Source: JACVRW01 sp963728155 (GTDB lineage: Bacteria; Actinomycetota; Thermoleophilia; Solirubrobacterales; Thermoleophilaceae). Taken from it: 64,000 nt of DNA. The stretch is taken from contig CAVSJF010000004.1 of assembly GCA_963728155.1 (NCBI GenBank), forward strand, positions 1 through 64,000, written 5' to 3'. The notes beneath the pieces are model-generated. The model made no database searches. It worked only from the letters and a program-made list of their open reading frames with translations, and was not told the DNA's origin. Made by a program: the position numbers and the translations under genes. Of the stretch, positions 58,061 to 64,000 are shown one piece after another; position 1 is the first letter of the stretch, and every line of letters begins with the position of its first letter.

Positions 58061-58806
58061 CCGTCCGGCTCTCCGTCGGCTACGGCAAGCCCGGCCAGCA
58101 CCCGCCCCTCGGCGTCCAGGGTGGCGTTCCAGTCGCGCAGGGATTCGTCGATCTGGACGATCTCATCGCCCTTCTCGAGCATCTCGACGGGCTCGCCCTC
58201 GTCGCCCAGGTCCACGCGGTAGCGATACCAGGAGAGCTCCCATGCGACCACCACCGAGACCTGGCTGCCGTGGCCGGGATCGGGCCGGGCGGACACGTCG
58301 GGTGCGCCGAGGGTGCGGGCCAGCCCGGCGATCGTGCGCTGATGTTGCGAGCCGTTGAACAGGTCGAGCGCGCGGTCGACCTTCGCCTGCGCGGTCGTGG
58401 GCACGGCGCGAACGTGACGCGGATCCTTGGGCCGCGAACGCGGCCGCGAGGCCCGGGGAGGCGACTGGGCGTCCTCCTGCTCCGGAGCCTCCGAACCTTC
58501 GGCGGCGACTATTTCGTCCTCCAGCTCGGCGATCTCCTCCTGAGGAACGGGCTCGCCGCGGCGGCGGCGCATCCGGCCGAACAGCCCGCGGCGCGGCTCG
58601 GGGCGAGCCGAACGATGGGGCAGGTCGCCGGCGCCCGACTCGCGTATCCATCCGCTGTGCTGGGCGCGCACCGCACACAGGTCGCAGACCTGGTGGCGAT
58701 GCCCGCCGGGAGCGAGGTACGGCTCGGTGCGCTCCCCCTTGAGGATGGTGCGCCCGCAGACGTCGCACGTCACGGCATCGTGGACCGGCCGCAACTCCTT
58801 CTTCAC
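58057..58806 (-). CDS. Zinc-finger-containing actinobacterial hypothetical protein
   Basis: An intact 249-residue protein. The N-terminal AVTCDVCGRTILKGERTEPY with HQVCDLCAVRAQHSG forms a CxxC-CxxC zinc site. A basic Ser/Pro linker follows, then a C-terminal domain with FNGSQHQRTIAGLARTLGAP and SVVVAWELSWYRYRVDLGDE. This layout is known in Actinobacteria but the role is not. It lies 4 bp after the EF-G-like gene. Confidence 0.65.
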   Translation of the reverse strand: MKKELRPVHDAVTCDVCGRTILKGERTEPYLAPGGHRHQVCDLCAVRAQHSGWIRESGAGDLPHRSARPEPRRGLFGRMRRRRGEPVPQEEIAELEDEIVAAEGSEAPEQEDAQSPPRASRPRSRPKDPRHVRAVPTTAQAKVDRALDLFNGSQHQRTIAGLARTLGAPDVSARPDPGHGSQVSVVVAWELSWYRYRVDLGDEGEPVEMLEKGDEIVQIDESLRDWNATLDAEGRVLAGLAVADGEPDG

Positions 58807-58810
58807 GCCG

Positions 58811-60886
58811 TCACGCCTTGACCGCCTCGGCCTCCCTCTGGGCCTCCTGCACCACGCCCTGCGCGATGTGGGCCGGCACCTCCTCGTAGCGGACGAGCTC
58901 CATCGTGTACTCGCCCTGTCCGCCGGTGATCGCCCTCAGGTCGGGCGCGTAGGAGAGCAGCTCAGCCATCGGCACCTCGGCCTTGACCTCAGTCACATTC
59001 CCCTTGGGCTCCATTCCGAGCGGCCGGCCGCGGCGCGAGTTGAGGTCGCCGATCACGTCGCCCACGTTCTCCTCGGGGATCGCGACGGTGATGTTCATGA
59101 TCGGCTCCATCAGCACGGCTCCGGCGTTCTCCATCGCGTCGCGGAAGGCCATCGAGCCGGCGATCTTGAACGCCATCTCGGAGGAGTCGACCTGGTGGTG
59201 CTGGCCGTCGAAGAGCCTGACCCTCACGTCCTGAACGGGGAAGCCGGCGATCGTGCCCGCGCTCATCGCCTCCTGGACGCCCTTCTGCACGGCGGGAATG
59301 AAGCCGCCGGGGATCACCCCGCCCTTGATGGCGTTGACGAAATCGAACCCCTCGCCCAGGGGCAGTGGCTCGATCTCGATGTGGCAGTCGGCGAACTGGC
59401 CGCGGCCCCCGGTCTGCTTCTTGTAGCGGGCGTGCGCCTTGGCCGAGCCCTTGATCGCCTCCCGGTAGGGCACGTGCGGCTGGTGCAGCTCCACCTCGGC
59501 GCCGAAGCGCTCCTTCATGCGGCCGACGATCACCTCGACGTGGATCTGGGTGATCCCGGCCAGGATCTGCTCGCCGGTCTGCTCGTCGCGGTGGAAGTCG
59601 ATCGTCGGATCCTCTTCCTGGAGGCGGCGCAGCGCCTGACCCATCTTGTCCTCGTCGCCCTTCGCCTTGGCCTCGATGGCGAACGCCATCACGGGGCGCG
59701 GCATGTCCGGCAGCGACAGGGGGATGTCGGCGTCGTGGGCGGCCAGCACGTCCCCGGCGTGGGTCTCCTTGAGCTTGGCCACCGCACCGATGTCGCCCGG
59801 GCCGAACTCGTCGGCCTGCTCGGTCTCCTTGCCCTGGGGCATGAGCAGCTGGCCGATCCGCTCCTTCACGTGGGCGCGGCAGTTGTGGACCTGGGAGTCG
59901 TGGCTGATGACGCCCTGGTAGACGCGGAACAGGTTGATGCGCCCCGCGTAGGGGTCGGCCAGCGTCTTGAAGACGAAGGCCACCATGTCCTTCGACTCAT
60001 CGGGCTCGAGAGTCACGCCGTCCAGCTCGACCGTACCCTTCTTGGCCGGCGAGGGCAGGTCGTCGACGAAGGCGTCGAGCAGCCGGTTGATGCCGAGGTT
60101 GCGGGTGGCCGCGCCGCAGGTGACCGGGAACAGGTGGCCCTCGGTGACCCCCGTCTTCAGCGCGCCGACGGTCTCGTCGTGGGAGATCTCCTCGCCCTCC
60201 AGGTAGCGCTCCATCAGCTCGTCGGACACCTCGGCCACCTCGTCCATGAGCTTCTCGCGATATTCCTGGGCGGTATCGGCCAGGTCGTCGGGGATAGGGA
60301 TCTCCTCGCAGTTCTCGCGCGCCTCCCCTTCGTAGCGGTAGGCCTTCATGTCGATCAGGTCGATCACGCCGCGCAGCTCGTGCTCGGCGCCGATCGGGAT
60401 CTCGGTGGCCACCACGTGCGGGCCGAACGCCACCTTCAGCGAATCCAGGGTGCGGAAGAAGTCCGCACGCTCGCGGTCGAGCATGTTCACGAAGAGGATG
60501 CGGGCCAGTCCGAGGTCCGAGGCGCGCTCCCAGAGGCGGCTGGTGGTCACCTCGGCGCCCATCACGCCGTTAACCACGAAGACCGCTCCCTCGCACACCC
60601 TCAGCGCGGCCAGCGCGTCGGCGGCGAAGGAGGGCTCGCCGGGGGTGTCGATCAGGTTGATCTTGCGGTCTTCCCAGCGGAAGGAGGAGAGGCTCGCTGA
60701 GATCGACATCTCGCGCGCCTTCTCGTCGGGCGCGGAGTCCGAAACCGTGGTTCCATCGGCCACCGAGCCGAGCCGGTTGATCGCTCCGGCCGTGAACAGG
60801 AGGGCTTCATTAACCGAAGTCTTCCCGCTGCCTCGGTGGCCTACCAAGGCCACGTTGCGGATCCTTTTCGGCGATTCGTGCGCCAT
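58811..60886 (-). CDS. EF-G-like translational GTPase with altered G motifs
   Basis: A 691-residue paralogue of elongation factor G with all five domains. The P-loop is GHRGSGKT at 16-23. The switch II motif is DTPGEPSF at 80-87, so the catalytic His of DTPGH is Glu84. The base-recognition motif NKxD is NMLD at 134-137. Domains II-V follow, with RINLFRVYQGVISHDSQVHN, VPYREAIKGSAKAHARYKKQ, RPLGMEPKGNVTEVKAEVPM and LRAITGGQGEYTMELVRYEE. Weak GTP hydrolysis and a non-canonical role are inferred. A canonical fusA should exist elsewhere. Confidence 0.85.
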   Translation of the reverse strand: MAHESPKRIRNVALVGHRGSGKTSVNEALLFTAGAINRLGSVADGTTVSDSAPDEKAREMSISASLSSFRWEDRKINLIDTPGEPSFAADALAALRVCEGAVFVVNGVMGAEVTTSRLWERASDLGLARILFVNMLDRERADFFRTLDSLKVAFGPHVVATEIPIGAEHELRGVIDLIDMKAYRYEGEARENCEEIPIPDDLADTAQEYREKLMDEVAEVSDELMERYLEGEEISHDETVGALKTGVTEGHLFPVTCGAATRNLGINRLLDAFVDDLPSPAKKGTVELDGVTLEPDESKDMVAFVFKTLADPYAGRINLFRVYQGVISHDSQVHNCRAHVKERIGQLLMPQGKETEQADEFGPGDIGAVAKLKETHAGDVLAAHDADIPLSLPDMPRPVMAFAIEAKAKGDEDKMGQALRRLQEEDPTIDFHRDEQTGEQILAGITQIHVEVIVGRMKERFGAEVELHQPHVPYREAIKGSAKAHARYKKQTGGRGQFADCHIEIEPLPLGEGFDFVNAIKGGVIPGGFIPAVQKGVQEAMSAGTIAGFPVQDVRVRLFDGQHHQVDSSEMAFKIAGSMAFRDAMENAGAVLMEPIMNITVAIPEENVGDVIGDLNSRRGRPLGMEPKGNVTEVKAEVPMAELLSYAPDLRAITGGQGEYTMELVRYEEVPAHIAQGVVQEAQREAEAVKA

Positions 60887-60936
60887 CCAACTCCTTCCTC
60901 GAGGTCGGAAAGGAGATTACTCCCGACGGGCTGCTT

Positions 60937-61728
60937 CTAGGCGGCGTCGCCGATCGGGTCGCCCTGGAGCCGCGACTTCAGGCGCAGCACCGCCTTGGTG
61001 TGGAGCTGCGACACGCGCGACTCGGTCACCCCCAGCACCTCGCCGATCTCCCGCAGCGTGAGATTCTCGTAGTAGTAGAGCGCCACCACCAGCTTCTCGC
61101 GCTCGGGCAGCCGCGCGATCGCATCGGCCAAGCGGTCCTTCATCTCGGTGGTGTCCATCTCCTGGGCGGGATCCGGCGCGCCCGGATCTTGGATGGTGTC
61201 GAGCAGCGAAACCTGGTCGCCCGAGGCGTCGGACACCGTCCAGAGCTCGTCGAGCGCCACAACCGACGAGTTGGAGATCCGCACCAGCGAGTCCTGGAAG
61301 TCCTCCACCGTCACGTGCAGCTCCTGCGCCATCTCGTGGTCGGTGGGCGCCCGGTGCAGGGAGTGCTCGAGCTTGGCGTTCACCTTCTCGATCTGTCGTG
61401 CCTTGGTGCGCACCGAGCGCGGCACCCAGTCGAGCGAGCGGAGCTCGTCGATCACCGAGCCCTTGATGCGGGTGATGGCGAAGGTCTCGAACTTGATCTC
61501 CCGCTCGGGCTCGAAGCGCTCGATGGCCGAGATCAGACCCAACAGGCCGTAGGAGATGAGGTCGGCCTCCTCGACGTGCGACGGCAGACCGCTCGACATC
61601 CGCCCGGCCACGTACTTGACCAGCGGGGCGTACGCGAGCACCAGCCGCTCGCGTGCCTTCTCGTCCCGGTCGTCCTTGTACCGGCGCCAGAGATCCTTGA
61701 GCTCTATCGCCTTGAGATTCGTCTCCAC
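60937..61728 (-). CDS. whiG: Sigma-70 family factor of the WhiG/FliA type
   Basis: An intact 263-residue protein with sigma regions 2 (LVLAYAPLVKYVAGRMSSGL, EADLISYGLLGLISAIERFE, IKFETFAITRIKGSVIDELR), 3 (SVRTKARQIEKVNAKLEHSL) and 4 (ARLPEREKLVVALYYYENLT, LREIGEVLGVTESRVSQLHT). RSLDWVPRSVR is characteristic of the WhiG/FliA group. In non-flagellate actinobacteria it directs differentiation genes; in flagellate ones, motility. It lies 13 bp after the recombinase gene. Confidence 0.88.
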   Translation of the reverse strand: METNLKAIELKDLWRRYKDDRDEKARERLVLAYAPLVKYVAGRMSSGLPSHVEEADLISYGLLGLISAIERFEPEREIKFETFAITRIKGSVIDELRSLDWVPRSVRTKARQIEKVNAKLEHSLHRAPTDHEMAQELHVTVEDFQDSLVRISNSSVVALDELWTVSDASGDQVSLLDTIQDPGAPDPAQEMDTTEMKDRLADAIARLPEREKLVVALYYYENLTLREIGEVLGVTESRVSQLHTKAVLRLKSRLQGDPIGDAA

Positions 61729-61741
61729 GAGACCTTCCCTG

Positions 61742-62572
61742 TCACGCCCGCGGGTGTGCCCGCGAATAGGCCAGTTTGAGGCGCTTCGACTCTACCCGAG
61801 TGTACGTCTGCGTCGTGCCGATTGACGCGTGCCCAAGCAATTCCTGGATCGAGCGCAGGTCGGCGCCTCCTTCGAGCAGGTGGGTGGCGAACGAGTGGCG
61901 CAGGGTGTGCGGCGAGATGCCCGCGCGGCGGCCCTGGAGCTTCAGGCGGCGCCGGACGTCGGACGTGGAGAGCCGGCGGCCGCTCTTGGAGAGGAACAGC
62001 GCCGGGCTGTCGCCCGTGTCGAGCGCGGGGCGGGCTCGCTCGGTGTAGCGCTCGAGGGTGCGCCAGGCGTGCTCGCCGGCCGGGACCACCCGGGTCTTGG
62101 CACCCTTGCCCTCCACGCGCACCTCCTCGGCGTCGGGGTCGATGCTCTCCATGTCCAGGTCGACGAGCTCCTCGGCTCGCAGCCCGGCCGCGTAGGCGAG
62201 CTCGAACATGCTGCGGTCGCGCAGGTCGAGCGGGGTCCCGGCAGGGATTCGCTCGAGTAGTTCGGCCACGTCCTGCACCTTGAGAACGGCCGGCAGGTAG
62301 CTGTCCTTCTTCGGGCTCGACACGAGATCCGCGGGGTTGGCTTCGAGCTCGCCGCGCTCGACCAGATGGCGGTAAAAGCTCCGGACGGCGGCGAGCTTGC
62401 GGGCGATCGTCGAGTGCGCCGCGCCGCGCTCGCTGAGCACCGCGGCGAAGCGCCGCAGGTCGCGATGCTCGACCTCGCGGGGCCCGAGCTCGCGCGCCTC
62501 CGCCCACTCGCCCAGCTGGGTCAGATCGGCGCGGTAGGCGCGCCGTGTCTTGTCGGCGATGCCGCGCATCAC
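61742..62572 (-). CDS. Tyrosine recombinase of the XerC/XerD type
   Basis: A 276-residue recombinase with the complete active site: Arg132 (AGLRAEEL), Lys156, His222-x2-Arg225 (SPHTLRHSFATHLLEGGADL), His248 (LLGHASIGTTQTYT) and nucleophile Tyr257. The N-terminal SAM-like DNA-binding domain (KTRRAYRADLTQLGEWAEAR) is somewhat short, and the GTG-ATG start may miss about 15 residues. No att sites or phage genes are adjacent, and the WhiG neighbour is a normal actinobacterial context. Chromosome dimer resolution is therefore more likely than integration. Confidence 0.85.
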   Translation of the reverse strand: MMRGIADKTRRAYRADLTQLGEWAEARELGPREVEHRDLRRFAAVLSERGAAHSTIARKLAAVRSFYRHLVERGELEANPADLVSSPKKDSYLPAVLKVQDVAELLERIPAGTPLDLRDRSMFELAYAAGLRAEELVDLDMESIDPDAEEVRVEGKGAKTRVVPAGEHAWRTLERYTERARPALDTGDSPALFLSKSGRRLSTSDVRRRLKLQGRRAGISPHTLRHSFATHLLEGGADLRSIQELLGHASIGTTQTYTRVESKRLKLAYSRAHPRA

Positions 62573-62625
62573 CTGCCAGTCCTCGAAGCGGTCGAGCGCC
62601 CCGGCGCCAACTAGCCTCTGGCGGC

Positions 62626-62910
62626 GTGGGAGCGTTCTTCGTGAACACCTCGGACGGGCGGGTGGCCACGCGCAATCAGCTGGCCGAGGCCGGGTTGGTG
62701 GACGAATACGACGCGCCGCTCAAGCCATGGCACCCCATCCGGGGGCCCAGCGACGCCTCGACCATGTGGTACTCCGTGCTGCGCAAGCGAGAACGTGGCG
62801 TTTTCATCGGCACGCTTTGTGTTCGACACACCGGGCGCCAAGCCCTCCTGGAGGAGCGGGGCTGGGAGGAGATCCCGATCGCGCAGATCGGGGTGGGTCA
62901 GGCGATATAG
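62626..62910 (+). CDS. 94-residue protein, family not recognised
   Basis: A GTG start opens MGAFFVNTSDGRVATRNQLA, then EAGLVDEYDAPLKPWHPIRG and VLRKRERGVFIGTLCVRHTG, ending EEIPIAQIGVGQAI. It is intact and of mixed composition. The gene lies 53 bp from the divergent recombinase start and overlaps the L,D-transpeptidase end by 13 bp. Confidence 0.5.
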   Translation: MGAFFVNTSDGRVATRNQLAEAGLVDEYDAPLKPWHPIRGPSDASTMWYSVLRKRERGVFIGTLCVRHTGRQALLEERGWEEIPIAQIGVGQAI

Positions 62911-63932
62911 ATGGGAGCGCCGACGGGAACCTGGTCGTACAGCTCGATCACGTCCGGGATGGCCATCCGGATGCAGCCGTGCGACGCCGCGCTGCCCAGC
63001 GAGTAGGTCTGGTCGGTGCCGTGGATGCCGGCGCCGTCGTAGATTCCCATCCAGCGCGCCTTGAGCGGGTTCTCCGCCGTGCCGCCCGGGACCACGGTGC
63101 CGGCGAGGTCACCGGCCCAGCCGCTGTTGGGCACGGTCCAGGCGGGGTCGACCGCCTTGTTCTGGATGTGGTAGAGCCCGGCCGGGGTGTCGAAGCCGAC
63201 GGCTCCTACGGCCACTGTGTAGGTCTTGACCAGCTGAAGGTTCTTGTAGAAGAGCAGCTGGAAGTTCGCGCGGTCGGCTACGAGCAGGCTCGGGTACTTC
63301 TCGGCCAGCTGCGCCTGGGTGACCTTCGGCTTCCTGATCCGCACCGGCGCCGTGACGCTGCGGTCGACGCCCGGCACGGTCAGCACCTGAGCCAGACGCC
63401 GGCGCAGCACGGCCCGCTTGACCGCGCGGCCCTTCTGCTCCTTGACCTTCTCCAGCGATGGGAAGGTGACGTCGGCGTCACGCGGCTCGCGGTCGATGCC
63501 CTTGGCCACGCGCTTGACCAGCTGGTTGACCGCCTGCTGGTCGTAGCTGACCCGCGCACCGACGTCAGCGTTCTCCTCGCCTCCGCTCACGTCGCGGGCC
63601 ACCCGGCTGAAGATGCTGCCGTTGCGGCTGCGCTGTAGAGCGGCATCCACCATCCCGGGCACATCGGCCCGAACGCCCGCGTCCTCGGCCGACAGGGTGA
63701 AGCGCCGCTTGGCGCGCTTGACCGCGATCGGCTGTTCGAGCGGCTCCCTGAGGCGCTCGGCAACCACGGCGCGAGCTTCGTCGACGTCCATCCCGCCCAC
63801 GTCGACGCCGGCCACGGTGATGCCCTCGGCGATCACGTCTTCGCGCGTCGAATCGTACGCGTAGGCCGCCACCGCGCCCCCGACCATCAACACCAGGAGC
63901 ACGGCGACAAAGATGAACGTCTTGTGCCTCAT
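62898..63932 (-). CDS. L,D-transpeptidase with N-terminal peptidoglycan-binding domain
   Basis: A 344-residue protein. Its N-terminal anchor FIFVAVLLVLMVGGAVAAYA is followed by a PG_binding_4 region (ITVAGVDVGGMDVDEARAVV, VSYDQQAVNQLVKRVAKGID). The YkuD catalytic domain ends GIHGTDQTYSLGSAASHGCI, with Cys320 in SHGCIRM and His318. It makes 3-3 cross-links in peptidoglycan or attaches proteins to it, outside the membrane. The ATG is well placed; its upstream sequence lies partly beyond the window. Confidence 0.88.
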   Translation of the reverse strand: MRHKTFIFVAVLLVLMVGGAVAAYAYDSTREDVIAEGITVAGVDVGGMDVDEARAVVAERLREPLEQPIAVKRAKRRFTLSAEDAGVRADVPGMVDAALQRSRNGSIFSRVARDVSGGEENADVGARVSYDQQAVNQLVKRVAKGIDREPRDADVTFPSLEKVKEQKGRAVKRAVLRRRLAQVLTVPGVDRSVTAPVRIRKPKVTQAQLAEKYPSLLVADRANFQLLFYKNLQLVKTYTVAVGAVGFDTPAGLYHIQNKAVDPAWTVPNSGWAGDLAGTVVPGGTAENPLKARWMGIYDGAGIHGTDQTYSLGSAASHGCIRMAIPDVIELYDQVPVGAPIYIA

Positions 63933-63980
63933 GCTGCGAATCCCAAATTGAGTGTAGGGACGAGTCAGGCGGCTGGCGGC

Positions 63981-63995
63981 ACCTGAACGTCAGGT
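63981..63995. repeat. Short perfect dyad at the window edge
   Basis: ACCTGA-ACG-TCAGGT is an exact 6-bp inverted repeat with a 3-base centre, 48 bp upstream of the transpeptidase start. It could be an operator half-site or a small hairpin, but the sequence ends here. Confidence 0.3.
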
Positions 63996-64000
63996 TGCGC

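Noticed and set aside
61742..62572. Integrase of a mobile element
   Set aside because: All active-site residues fit XerC/D. It is coupled to a WhiG-type sigma gene with no att repeats, phage or transposon genes nearby, so a housekeeping recombinase is more likely.

Overview
The window is high-GC DNA. Most of it reads as an actinobacterium of the Thermoleophilia/Solirubrobacterales type. The evidence is an F420-type luciferase-like oxidoreductase, a WhiG-type sigma factor next to a tyrosine recombinase, small actinobacterial zinc-ribbon and membrane proteins, frequent GTG/TTG starts, and long runs of 1-8 base gene overlaps. This assignment is inference from protein families; there is no rRNA gene. 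The first ~1.6 kb (FG-GAP lipoprotein, glutathione S-transferase) looks proteobacterial and may be transferred DNA or an assembly chimera.

Layout. 1-1.9 kb: broken foreign-looking genes. 1.9-5.2 kb: membrane protein divergent from a LysR regulator, a methyltransferase and a DUF899 protein. 5.4-12.8 kb: minus-strand run of a large LuxR-type ATPase regulator, a receiver-only response regulator, NAD(P)-binding proteins, a DUF1772 protein and an ABC transporter. 13-16.8 kb: relics, a secreted beta-propeller, the first of two MpsC/DUF2294 genes and an F420-type oxidoreductase. 16.9-24.2 kb: a SARP/AfsR-like regulator, a berberine-bridge-type FAD oxidase, an MFS transporter and a close homologue of 2-methylfumaryl-CoA isomerase. 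24.2-27.6 kb: second MpsC gene, an N-terminal-Cys amidotransferase, a phosphodiester glycosidase and a coiled-coil operon. 27.7-32.4 kb: TetR followed by a stressosome operon (rsbR, rsbS, rsbT, rsbX-like, RsbU_N-GAF, quinone oxidoreductase). 32.4-37.6 kb: PAP2 phosphatase, alkyl-DHAP-synthase-like FAD enzyme, patatin, small proteins and an epimerase.

38-49.7 kb is a coherent glycerol/dihydroxyacetone region, all on the minus strand except one aldo/keto reductase: dhaK, dhaL, glpF, glpK, glpA, glpB, glpC, a DhaM-HPr-EI fusion, then pgsA. Glycerol would enter by GlpF, be phosphorylated by GlpK and oxidised by GlpABC to DHAP. Dihydroxyacetone would be phosphorylated by DhaKL with phosphate relayed from PEP through the single EI-HPr-DhaM chain. 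A 22-bp near-perfect palindrome lies just upstream of dhaK. 49.8-58.8 kb: acyltransferase, cold-shock gene with a possibly sequestered ribosome site, flippase/TlpA/CcmH operon, and a chain of overlapping genes including RNase H and a Vgb-like propeller. 58.8-63.9 kb: an EF-G-like GTPase with altered G motifs, a WhiG-type sigma factor, a tyrosine recombinase and an L,D-transpeptidase.

A strong feature is the uneven density of single-base frameshifts. They are very dense at 16.9-21.8 kb and common at 1-15 kb and 43-53 kb, but nearly absent at 26-36 kb and 54-64 kb. Where the intended frame can be deduced, many are one-base errors in G/C-rich runs, which points to consensus errors more than true pseudogenes. 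Coordinates of such genes span first start to final stop across the shifts.
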